Shown here: one piece after another, positions 52,881-64,000 of the stretch
How positions within the stretch are numbered: position 1 is the first letter of the stretch
Layout of the letters: the number at the start of each line of letters is the position of its first letter
Assembly (NCBI RefSeq): GCF_003343245.1
Contig: NZ_CP024901.1
Coordinates: forward strand, 744,001-808,000
Direction of reading: 5' to 3'
Source of the DNA: Photorhabdus laumondii subsp. laumondii
Lineage (GTDB): Bacteria > Pseudomonadota > Gammaproteobacteria > Enterobacterales > Enterobacteriaceae
Length of the DNA stretch: 64,000 bases
Made by a program: the position numbers and the translations under genes
The notes under the pieces: generated by a model
Told to the model about the DNA's origin: nothing
The model's input: only the letters and a program-made list of their open reading frames with translations
The model's database searches: none

Positions 52881-53005
52881 TGTTAGGTTCCATTAGAGCA
52901 GCAAATTGCTTCTGACTGGCAGAAATTTGCCAGCCAATAAAAAAACGAAAATAAGTCTTTAGTCTACCAGTGAGTTTAAGATGCCAAAAGGGTATATGCT
53001 GATTT

Positions 53006-53713
53006 TTAATGGGGATCTATGGAGACTACTTCGGTCAATGTGCCACAGATTTTCCAGCGTACATTAAAATCCAGTAAATGAGCAGCATATTCCCGATTTT
53101 CCTGTTCTCTTCTCCGGTAAGCTGGACGAGGATCTTGGGCTAAAACTTGACTGATAAAACGGCGTAAATTCGGATAAATATTTTGAATTGAGATTAGCTG
53201 TTGCTCAGCGGCAGGCGAAAATACCACTTCCATATTGGTAGAAGGAGCTTGCTGCGCAAAACCCGCCATTGCATGTGGCTGACATTCAGCGAAAGGCAGA
53301 TAAGGCTTAATATCGATAACCGGCGTACCATCAACTAAATCCAGGCTACCCAGTTCCAGAATAACTCGACCTTTCCTGTATTCGATTCCTTTAAGTTCAA
53401 TCAGAGACATGCCAATTGGATTAGGCCGAAAAGTCGAACGGGTTGCGAATACGCCCATTTTTGCATTGCCACCTAAACGAGGAGGACGCACCATTGGCTT
53501 CCAGCCGCCTTCTATTGTTTGATGGAAGATGAAAATAACCCACAGATGACTAAATTGTTCCAGACCACGAACTGCATCCGGTTGATTATAGGGAGGAAGA
53601 AGTACCAGTTTCCCACCACCATCTTCAATAAGACCGGGTTGGCGGGGAACGGCAAATTTTTCTTTATAAGGGGAGTGGATAACCCCTATCTGCGTGAAAT
53701 GGAAATCGGTCAT
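53006..53713 (-). CDS. trmO: tRNA-Thr (GGU) m6t6A37 methyltransferase TrmO
   Basis: SAM-dependent enzyme that methylates t6A37 of tRNA-Thr(GGU) (formerly YaeB/TsaA). It has 235 residues. The beta-barrel family blocks are QIGVIHSPYKEKFAVPRQPGL, LEQFSHLWVIFIFH, GVFATRSTFRPNPIGMSLI, DLVDGTPVIDIKPYLPFA and the C-terminal QDPRPAYRR. It overlaps the rcsF end by 4 nt and is cotranscribed with it. Confidence 0.96.
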   Translation of the reverse strand: MTDFHFTQIGVIHSPYKEKFAVPRQPGLIEDGGGKLVLLPPYNQPDAVRGLEQFSHLWVIFIFHQTIEGGWKPMVRPPRLGGNAKMGVFATRSTFRPNPIGMSLIELKGIEYRKGRVILELGSLDLVDGTPVIDIKPYLPFAECQPHAMAGFAQQAPSTNMEVVFSPAAEQQLISIQNIYPNLRRFISQVLAQDPRPAYRRREQENREYAAHLLDFNVRWKICGTLTEVVSIDPH

Positions 53714-54108
53714 TGGGTGATAAGCAAGGCTGAACCTTCACATATTGCTATCTGGTAGCATCCTTGGCCTGATAATATTTCGCATTGATGCAATAAAACA
53801 GCGTTAGCATTCAAATAAGCTGCTTTGGTCATCATCTGGTTGCGAGCCACGATGATATTTGCGGGTGGATCCTGTAAGGAACTACGACACGATTGACCAG
53901 AAACAATCCCTAAATCTTTAAATGAGACACCTAATAATTCTTCACTTTTGGTATATAACTTTACGGATGAAGAGAAATGTTTTTTTTCTCCGGTTGATAG
54001 TTTTGTGTACTTCATATCTGATAACTGGGAAGCGTCAGGAAATGTTGCTTGTTGTACTGAACATCCTGTTATGGACAGTGCTAATAAAGAGGCAAGTAGC
54101 CTACGCAT
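53710..54108 (-). CDS. rcsF: Rcs stress-sensing lipoprotein RcsF
   Basis: Outer-membrane lipoprotein that senses envelope damage and activates the Rcs phosphorelay via IgaA. It has 132 residues. The lipobox is ALSITGC with Cys16. The signalling domain keeps all four Cys (74, 109, 117, 123) that form two non-consecutive disulfides in E. coli, and the motifs KDLGIVSGQSC and NANAVLLHQCE. Unusual: the linker after Cys16 (residues 17-48) has only one Pro, whereas the E. coli linker is Pro-rich. Its place before trmO is conserved. Confidence 0.95.
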   Translation of the reverse strand: MRRLLASLLALSITGCSVQQATFPDASQLSDMKYTKLSTGEKKHFSSSVKLYTKSEELLGVSFKDLGIVSGQSCRSSLQDPPANIIVARNQMMTKAAYLNANAVLLHQCEILSGQGCYQIAICEGSALLITQ

Positions 54109-54190
54109 GATAGATCCTCGAATTTTTACTGTTAGAGTTAAGCGAGTCGATCAGGTTAACAAAAAATACCGAAAACATGATGCCATAATA

Positions 54191-54219
54191 AATCAGGCGG
54201 ACAATCTGTCCGCCTGATT
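54191..54219. terminator. Hairpin downstream of metQ and upstream of rcsF
   Basis: A 13-bp perfect stem AATCAGGCGGACA/TGTCCGCCTGATT with a 3-base loop, 32 bp after the metQ stop (minus strand). It lacks a T run on the minus strand but is very stable; it probably ends the metNIQ transcript. Confidence 0.72.
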
Positions 54220-54250
54220 ATTCTAATATCGATGAACGTAATATGAAAGA

Positions 54251-55066
54251 TTACCAACCTTTCACTGCACCACCATTAAAGATCTTATTGGCAGCTTCAT
54301 CAACTTCGTCTGATTGATATGCCTTAACGAATTTCTTAACGTTTTCAGCATCTTTATTATCTTCTCGACTAACCAGTAGGTTTACATATGGAGAATTTTT
54401 ATCTTCAACAAATAAACCATCTTTTGCTGGAGTCAGACCAATCTGGCTTGCATAGGTTGTATTAATGATGGCGAGAGCAATTTTTTGATCATCCAGTGAA
54501 CGTGGCAATTGTGGTGCTTCCAATTCGACTAGTTTTAAATTCTTAGGATTTTCAACAACGTCTAGAACCGTTGGTAATAAGCCTATGCCATCTTTCAATT
54601 TAATTAAACCTTGTTTCTGTAACAGTAATAAAGAACGGCCTAAGTTCGTTGGATCGTTTGGTAACGCAATTTGGGAACCATCCTGCAATTCATCCAAGGA
54701 CTTAATTTTTTTGGAATAACCCGCAATTGGATAAACAAAAGAGTTGCCAACGGTGACCATCTTATAACCACGATCTTTGATTTGCTGATCCATATAGGGT
54801 TTGTGCTGGTATGCATTCAGATCAATATCGCCTTTGCTCAGAGCTTCGTTTGGCAATACAAAATCATTAAAGGTTACCAGTTCTACATCAAGACCATATT
54901 TATCTTTAGCGACTTTTTTTGCAATTTCAGCCACTTCCTGCTCTGCACCAACGATAACGCCTACTTTAATATGGTTTGGATCTTGTTTTTCCTGCCCGCA
55001 GCCAGACAGAATTAATGAACCTAAAAGAGCGCTGATAGTTGCGATGGTTTTTAATTTAACAGACAT
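54251..55066 (-). CDS. metQ: Methionine ABC transporter substrate-binding lipoprotein
   Basis: Captures methionine in the periplasm for MetNI. It has 271 residues. The lipoprotein signal LKTIATISALLGSLILSGC is followed by the NlpA-type fold: HIKVGVIVGAEQEVAEI, DFVLPNEALSKGDIDLNAYQ and ALPNDPTNLGRSLLLLQK. It is the third gene of metNIQ, with 65 bp to metI. A MetJ operator upstream of metN would control it. Confidence 0.97.
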   Translation of the reverse strand: MSVKLKTIATISALLGSLILSGCGQEKQDPNHIKVGVIVGAEQEVAEIAKKVAKDKYGLDVELVTFNDFVLPNEALSKGDIDLNAYQHKPYMDQQIKDRGYKMVTVGNSFVYPIAGYSKKIKSLDELQDGSQIALPNDPTNLGRSLLLLQKQGLIKLKDGIGLLPTVLDVVENPKNLKLVELEAPQLPRSLDDQKIALAIINTTYASQIGLTPAKDGLFVEDKNSPYVNLLVSREDNKDAENVKKFVKAYQSDEVDEAANKIFNGGAVKGW

Positions 55067-55131
55067 ACTTTACCCCTATAGAATACTGATTTATTAGCAC
55101 CGACACAGGTACTGCTATTAAAATAATCTTG

Positions 55132-55785
55132 TTATTTACGTGTTGTGGCCTTGACTAAATGGTCACCACTTAATTGAATTAAATAAACTAAAATAACCAG
55201 TAACACTAATACGGTATTCATTACTGTTGCATTATAGCCGATATATCCGTATTGGTAACCAATCTGGCCTAATCCGCCTGCACCTACCGCACCTCCCATT
55301 GCAGAATAACCGACTAAAGTTATGAGGGTAATTGTGGCTGCATTGAGCAAACCAGGTAATGCTTCAGGTAACAGAATTTTCTTTATAATCTGGAATGGGG
55401 ATGCTCCCATTGCTCTAGCAGCTTCAATGAGTCCCGATGGAATTTCTAATAAAGCATTTTCCACCATACGAGCAATAAATGGTGCAGCACCTATGGTTAA
55501 TGGGACAATGGCAGCTTGTAAACCGATCGATGTTCCCACAATTAGTCTGGTAAAAGGAATCATCCACACCAGTAAAATAATAAATGGGATAGAACGGAAA
55601 ATATTAACTACCGCTGAAAGAAAACGATAGAGTTTACTATTTTCCATAATTTGATTGGGACGGGTGACATATAACAATACACCTATCGGCAGCCCGATAA
55701 TGAAGCCAAAGAAACCAGAAACAAAAGTCATTACTAGAGTTTCCCAGACGCCTTTAGCCAGTAATAACATCATTCCTTCAGACAT
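55132..55785 (-). CDS. metI: Methionine ABC transporter permease
   Basis: Inner-membrane channel of the methionine importer. It has 217 residues with five membrane spans. The ABC permease EAA loop is [22 protein letters not shown] ([11 protein letters not shown]), with [20 protein letters not shown] following. It overlaps the end of metN by 8 nt, so translation is coupled. Confidence 0.97.
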   Translation of the reverse strand: MSEGMMLLLAKGVWETLVMTFVSGFFGFIIGLPIGVLLYVTRPNQIMENSKLYRFLSAVVNIFRSIPFIILLVWMIPFTRLIVGTSIGLQAAIVPLTIGAAPFIARMVENALLEIPSGLIEAARAMGASPFQIIKKILLPEALPGLLNAATITLITLVGYSAMGGAVGAGGLGQIGYQYGYIGYNATVMNTVLVLLVILVYLIQLSGDHLVKATTRK

Positions 55786-56809
55786 AACCGAGAACCTCTA
55801 CTTTCACATGATGATCTTGTAAAAACTTAATCGTTGACTCAACGCCACCATTTTCACCGTGTAATTCAGCTAACATCACACCAAATTTTACGCCACCGGC
55901 ATAGTCGATTTGAGAACTTAATATATTCATATCAATATTAAAACGACGTACTGCCATTGAAATCAGTGGAGCATCTACAGACTGACCGGTGAACTCTAAT
56001 TTCAATAATGGACTAAGATTTGGTGCTGGGTGGCTTTGCATTTTTTGTACATAATCTTCAGGGATATCCAGATGCAAAGTTGACTGAATAAATGCCTGAG
56101 CGATAGGTGTCTTGGGATGAGAGAATACTTCACTAACAATGTCTTGTTCAATCAGTTGCCCGCCACTGATAACGGCTACTTGGTCACAAATACGTTTGAC
56201 GACATCCATTTCATGTGTAATTAACAGAATAGTTAGCCCCAAACGGCGATTAATATCTTTCAATAATTCTAGAATAGAACGAGTTGTTGCAGGATCTAGA
56301 GCGCTGGTTGCTTCATCACATAAAAGTACTTTAGGTGAATTAGCTAGAGCACGGGCAATAGCAACACGTTGCTTCTGTCCGCCAGAGAGATTTGCTGGAT
56401 AGGCATCATGCTTATCTGTAAGACCAACAAGCTCCAATAGCTCATCTACCCGTTTTTTGATTTCGGCTTTTGGAATGTTATCCAATTCCAAAGGCAAAGC
56501 TATGTTGCCGAACACTGTTCTTGAAGAGAGCAAATTGAAGTGTTGGAAAATCATGCCGATACGACGACGTGCACGAGTTAAATCACTATCAGACAAGATA
56601 GTTAAATCCTGACCATTAACCAATACTTGCCCGGAAGTTGGGCGCTCAAGCATATTTACACAGCGAATTAGTGTACTTTTACCTGCGCCGGATGAGCCAA
56701 TAACACCGTAAATTTGCCCTTGCGGAACATGCAGGCTGATATCTGAAAGCGCGTTAATAGAACGGGCACCCTGCTGGAATATTTTATTGATATGAAACAG
56801 TTTTATCAT
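55778..56809 (-). CDS. metN: Methionine ABC transporter ATP-binding protein
   Basis: ATPase of the MetNIQ importer, 343 residues. It has Walker [16 protein letters not shown], signature [15 protein letters not shown] and Walker [16 protein letters not shown]. The C-terminal NIL (ACT-like) domain, about residues 265-343, binds methionine and gives transinhibition ([20 protein letters not shown]). The operon is headed by a MetJ operator at 56891. Confidence 0.98.
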   Translation of the reverse strand: MIKLFHINKIFQQGARSINALSDISLHVPQGQIYGVIGSSGAGKSTLIRCVNMLERPTSGQVLVNGQDLTILSDSDLTRARRRIGMIFQHFNLLSSRTVFGNIALPLELDNIPKAEIKKRVDELLELVGLTDKHDAYPANLSGGQKQRVAIARALANSPKVLLCDEATSALDPATTRSILELLKDINRRLGLTILLITHEMDVVKRICDQVAVISGGQLIEQDIVSEVFSHPKTPIAQAFIQSTLHLDIPEDYVQKMQSHPAPNLSPLLKLEFTGQSVDAPLISMAVRRFNIDMNILSSQIDYAGGVKFGVMLAELHGENGGVESTIKFLQDHHVKVEVLGYV

Positions 56810-56890
56810 TTTTATTCTTATTTATTTTTATAAAAATTTTGAAAATTGATAGCTTGAACATTTTTGAAAAAGCAAACCACCCGTTTAATC

Positions 56891-56922
56891 GGATGTTAAG
56901 GTGTCTAGACGTCTAAGTCAAC
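56891..56922 (-). promoter_or_regulatory. MetJ operator (tandem met boxes)
   Basis: Consecutive 8-mers GGATGTTA, AGGTGTCT, AGACGTCT and AAGTCAAC. The third is the exact met-box consensus AGACGTCT and the second and fourth match in five of eight positions. It lies about 80-110 bp upstream of metN, consistent with methionine repression of metNIQ. It is also only 82 bp from gmhB on the other side. Confidence 0.85.
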
Positions 56923-57004
56923 TGTGAATAAATTAATTGCTGCATTCTCATTCATGGCTAAATCATGCGATACTGGGGGCTTCTTACATTTTTGGAGCAA
57001 TCGG

Positions 57005-57571
57005 GTGACACAAGGTATTCCTGCCGTATTTTTGGATCGTGACGGAACAATAAATATCGATCATGGTTATGTACATGAAATAGATGATTTTCAATTTATC
57101 GATGGTGTCATTGAAGCCATGATTGAATTGAAAAAGATGGGGTATGCACTGGTATTAGTCACAAACCAGTCAGGTATTGCCCGTGGAATTTTCGATGAAG
57201 AGCAGTTTTTGCAACTGACGGAATGGATGGATTGGTCGCTAGCAGACCGTGGTGTGGATTTGGATGGCATTTATTATTGCCCTCATCACCCAGATGCAAC
57301 TGAAGAGCAATATAAGAAGAGTTGTGACTGCCGTAAACCGCAGCCGGGTATGTTACTGGATGCGCAGAGGGAGCTGAGTATCGATATGACGGCTTCTTTT
57401 ATGATTGGTGACAAACTCGAAGATATGCAAGCCGCGACGTTGGCAAAAATTGGCACTAAAGTATTAGTTCGCACAGGTAAACCCGTTAACACTGAAGCTG
57501 AACAAGCGGCTAATTTGATAATAAATAGTCTTGCAGACTTACCTAAAGCAATTAAAGGCATCAAAAAATAG
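57005..57571 (+). CDS. gmhB: D-glycero-beta-D-manno-heptose 1,7-bisphosphate 7-phosphatase
   Basis: HAD phosphatase of the ADP-heptose pathway for the LPS inner core. I start at the GTG at 57005 ([24 protein letters not shown] seven bases before), which gives 188 residues and matches the family N-terminus. The open frame extends to a GTG at 56924 and includes an ATG at 56954 ([10 protein letters not shown]) that resembles E. coli MAKS but would add 17 residues. The catalytic motif is FLDRDGTIN, with SQSGIAR-type TNQSGIARG and the zinc ligands in [21 protein letters not shown] (C-H-C-C). Confidence 0.92.
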   Translation: MTQGIPAVFLDRDGTINIDHGYVHEIDDFQFIDGVIEAMIELKKMGYALVLVTNQSGIARGIFDEEQFLQLTEWMDWSLADRGVDLDGIYYCPHHPDATEEQYKKSCDCRKPQPGMLLDAQRELSIDMTASFMIGDKLEDMQAATLAKIGTKVLVRTGKPVNTEAEQAANLIINSLADLPKAIKGIKK

Positions 57572-57641
57572 GCTTTTTGTTCTTTATATCATCATTTTGT
57601 TGAAAAAATCCTCGAATAAAAGTTTTTTTCAAATAAATGCT

Positions 57642-57669
57642 TGCCAGCGTCAAAGAACGCCCTATAATG
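57642..57669 (+). promoter_or_regulatory. rRNA operon promoter P1
   Basis: -35 TTGCCA (57642-57647), a 16-bp spacer and -10 TATAAT (57664-57669) followed by a GCGCC discriminator. The preceding bases 57604-57638 are A/T tracts fitting an UP element. Confidence 0.88.
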
Positions 57670-57737
57670 CGCCACCACTGACCGACACAACGCTGATAAA
57701 CATTGTGAGGTCGGGCAGAGAAAGCGATAATCAGTGC

Positions 57738-57765
57738 TTGACTCTGCGGGCGAACAGCGTAATAT
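57738..57765 (+). promoter_or_regulatory. rRNA operon promoter P2
   Basis: -35 TTGACT (57738-57743), a 16-bp spacer and -10 TAATAT (57760-57765), about 95 bp downstream of P1, the usual distance in enterobacterial rrn operons. Confidence 0.85.
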
Positions 57766-57807
57766 ACGCAGCCCGGCTGAACGAGAATGTTATTTTTTAT
57801 GTCAGCC

Positions 57808-57819
57808 TGCTCTTTAACA
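57808..57819 (+). promoter_or_regulatory. boxA antitermination signal in the rRNA leader
   Basis: TGCTCTTTAACA, identical to the enterobacterial rrn boxA. The same word recurs in the 16S-23S spacer at 59905-59916. Confidence 0.88.
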
Positions 57820-57955
57820 ATTAATCAGACAATCTGTGTGGGCACTCACGAGACCGTATCACAAAAAAATACGTTTTAAAGTCTTGAAGAGTGAACAACA
57901 GTTAATTCATTACGAAATAATTAGTCAGAATTCTTTGAGCATCAAACTTTGATTT

Positions 57956-59500
<1,545 letters not shown>

Positions 59501-59569
59501 CCTGAGATAGGTTGAGTGCAGTGCTCACACAGATTGTCTGATGAAAGAAGAGAATAACGTTATCGTGAT

Positions 59570-59646
<77 letters not shown>

Positions 59647-59778
59647 AACGCTTTTCCTCTTTGCCATTTTCGAACGCTGCATTACTCATGTGCTCGCGCA
59701 CACTGCGTGATTCGCGTTGAAACTGGCTGCGATGAAAAGGTTTGAAGAAAACTCTGCGATAGCGGTCTATTTCTGTAT

Positions 59779-59854
59779 GGGGCTATAGCTCAGCTGGGAG
59801 AGCGCCTGCCTTGCACGCAGGAGGTCAGCGGTTCGATCCCGCTTAGCTCCACCA
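59779..59854 (+). tRNA. tRNA-Ala (TGC) in the rRNA spacer
   Basis: 76 nt, GGGGCTATAGCTCAGCTGGG at the start, anticodon TGC in GCCTTGCACGC, CCA encoded. A boxA lies 50 bp downstream. Confidence 0.97.
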
Positions 59855-60016
59855 TACTCAACCTAATTCAGAGTATATTGGCGACAGTATGCTGCGAATT
59901 ATTTTGCTCTTTAACAATCTGGAACAAGCTGAAAAATTGAAATGCTCAATAATATCGCCGAGGTATTATTGAGGTATCTCTCAAGCTGAACAATCCGAGA
60001 CTCTTTCGGGTTGTGA

Positions 60017-63035
<3,019 letters not shown>

Positions 63036-63152
63036 ACAACACCGAAGGTGTTTTGGTGTCGGAAGACAGCAGAGAGAGATTTTTCGCTTGTTCAGAGATT
63101 GATTCGGGTGGTTGTGGCAGAAGAGCGACAACGGCCGGAAGAAAACCGAATA

Positions 63153-63272
63153 TGCCTGGCGGCGATAGCGCGGTGGTCCCACCTGACCCCATGCCGAACT
63201 CAGCAGTGAAACGCCGTAGCGCCGATGGTAGTGTGGGGTCTCCCCATGTGAGAGTAGGACACTGCCAGGCTT
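63153..63272 (+). rRNA. rrf: 5S ribosomal RNA
   Basis: 120 nt from TGCCTGGCGGCGATAGCGCG to CACTGCCAGGCTT, with the conserved CCCACCTGACCCCATGCCGA. The ends pair (TGCCTGGC/GCCAGGCT). Confidence 0.98.
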
Positions 63273-63309
63273 TAATTTTGCGTTGTATGGCGATAGAAAA
63301 GCAATACAA

Positions 63310-63410
63310 GGCCCCAGTGGTAGCGAGTAGGGTAACTCCGTCGGGAACGGATTTGAACGTCGCGAGGGGCGACGGCCCGAAGAGCAAACGGCAGGAAAGC
63401 CGTTTGTAAG
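63310..63410 (+). other. GC-rich structured block between 5S and tRNA-Asp
   Basis: About 100 nt that is clearly GC-richer than the flanking spacer. Three consecutive hairpins are seen: TCCGT/ACGGA (63337-63351), CGTCGC/GCGACG (63358-63374) and CAAACGGC/GCCGTTTG (63385-63406). None has a T tract, and the operon continues into tRNA-Asp. Function unknown; it may be a processing signal or an inserted structured RNA. Confidence 0.55.
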
Positions 63411-63472
63411 CTGCCAAGCTTGATATTTAAGTTTTATGTCGTAACAGCGATATAAATCAAAGAGAATTCGGT

Positions 63473-63549
63473 GGTGCGGTAGTTCAGTTGGTTAGAATAC
63501 CGGCCTGTCACGCCGGGGGTCGCGGGTTCGAGCCCCGTCCGCACCGCCA
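63473..63549 (+). tRNA. aspU: tRNA-Asp (GTC), distal gene of the rRNA operon
   Basis: 77 nt, GGTGCGGTAGTTCAGTTGGT at the start, anticodon GTC in GCCTGTCACGC, CCA encoded. E. coli rrnH also ends in a tRNA-Asp before yafD. Confidence 0.96.
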
Positions 63550-63564
63550 CCTTAATTTGCAGAG

Positions 63565-63594
63565 AAAACCCTGAGAGAAATTTCAGGGTTTTTT
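63565..63594 (+). terminator. rRNA operon terminator
   Basis: AAAACCCTGA and TCAGGGTTTT form a 10-bp stem followed by TT; 15 bp after tRNA-Asp. Confidence 0.9.
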
Positions 63595-63688
63595 GCTGTT
63601 TATGAGTATTAAAATCAATAATTACCTTATTATATTTGATAGAATCGGATAGTTTTTATAGTTATTTTGTACTTAAGAGGTTTTTTAC

Positions 63689-64000
63689 GTGGTAAAAAAA
63701 ACCTATGCGATAAGATATGTTGCTGGACAACCTGTTGAACGTGTCTTTCCTATGTCGACTCATCAGCTTGGGAATACATTACCTGTAGGTACTCCTTTGA
63801 TCACTGGTACAAATGAGCTTAGGGTTGTTGTATGGAATATCTATAAACAGCAGCGTCCTTCATGGCGAAAGGTTCTGAAAGAGCTGACTAACGAAAGCCA
63901 GTTGATTTTATTACAAGAAGCGCAGACAACTCCTGATTTAGTTGAATTTGCTACCTCAAATTACCTAATATCTGATCAAGTTCCCGCATTTCTATTACCA
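63689..64000 (+). CDS. yafD: Endonuclease/exonuclease/phosphatase family protein YafD (5' part)
   Basis: Cytoplasmic protein of the EEP (DNase I-like) fold, biochemical role not established. The window holds the first 104 codons from a GTG start, with AAGAGG nine bases upstream. The sequence [18 protein letters not shown] and the nuclease-fold start [34 protein letters not shown] (the Asn and Glu of the active site) match E. coli YafD. The position after rrn and tRNA-Asp is conserved. The 3' end is beyond the window. Confidence 0.93.
   Translation, partial: MVKKTYAIRYVAGQPVERVFPMSTHQLGNTLPVGTPLITGTNELRVVVWNIYKQQRPSWRKVLKELTNESQLILLQEAQTTPDLVEFATSNYLISDQVPAFLLP

Overview
The window is a chromosomal segment of a gammaproteobacterium of the order Enterobacterales, almost certainly Photorhabdus (P. 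laumondii/luminescens type). The reasons are a prtA-inh-prtB-prtC-prtD serralysin locus, several full-length ERIC elements, AT-rich intergenic DNA, and core proteins close to E. coli, in the E. coli order but with accessory pieces inserted or lost. This is recognition of families and gene order from the sequence; no database search was run.

Left part (1-22.7 kb) follows the E. coli 63-minute region. It opens with a degenerate HigB-type toxin gene and a perfect 34-bp palindrome, then three initiator tRNA-fMet genes, mltA, tcdA, csdE/csdA (sulfur transfer), the small RNA GcvB divergent from gcvA, ygdD and rlmM. Where E. coli carries fuc and sda genes there is a 1.1-kb AT-rich gene-free stretch and the prt locus: a secreted RTX metalloprotease, its periplasmic inhibitor and a dedicated type I secretion system. 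Then come xni, ppnN, queF, syd, the CsrA-sequestering RNA CsrB with an upstream UvrY palindrome, yqcC, truC, a frameshifted membrane transporter and the flavodoxin gene yqcA.

From 22.7 kb on the order jumps to the E. coli 4-5-minute region: yaeH, dapD, glnD, map on the minus strand, then a long plus-strand run of essential genes: rpsB-tsf-pyrH-frr (translation and UMP synthesis), dxr, uppS and cdsA (isoprenoid and phospholipid precursors), rseP, bamA and skp (envelope stress and outer-membrane protein assembly), lpxD-fabZ-lpxA-lpxB (lipid A and fatty acids), rnhB, dnaE, accA. Next are tilS, rof, nlpE, proS, trmO, rcsF and the metNIQ methionine importer with its MetJ operator.

The right end is gmhB followed by a complete rRNA operon in the position of E. 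coli rrnH: P1/P2 promoters, 16S, tRNA-Ile, tRNA-Ala, 23S, 5S, tRNA-Asp, terminator, then the start of yafD. The 23S gene is about 115 nt longer than that of E. coli because helix 25 carries an intervening sequence. The 5S-tRNA-Asp spacer holds an unexplained GC-rich structured block.

No prophage, intact insertion sequence or CRISPR array was seen. The points most worth checking are the 23S insertion, the structured spacer, the homopolymer frameshift in the transporter, the toxin remnant with its palindrome, an apparently orphan terminator upstream of prtA, two 15-bp tandem repeats (one inside csdA), and the altered RcsF linker and BamA loop 6.
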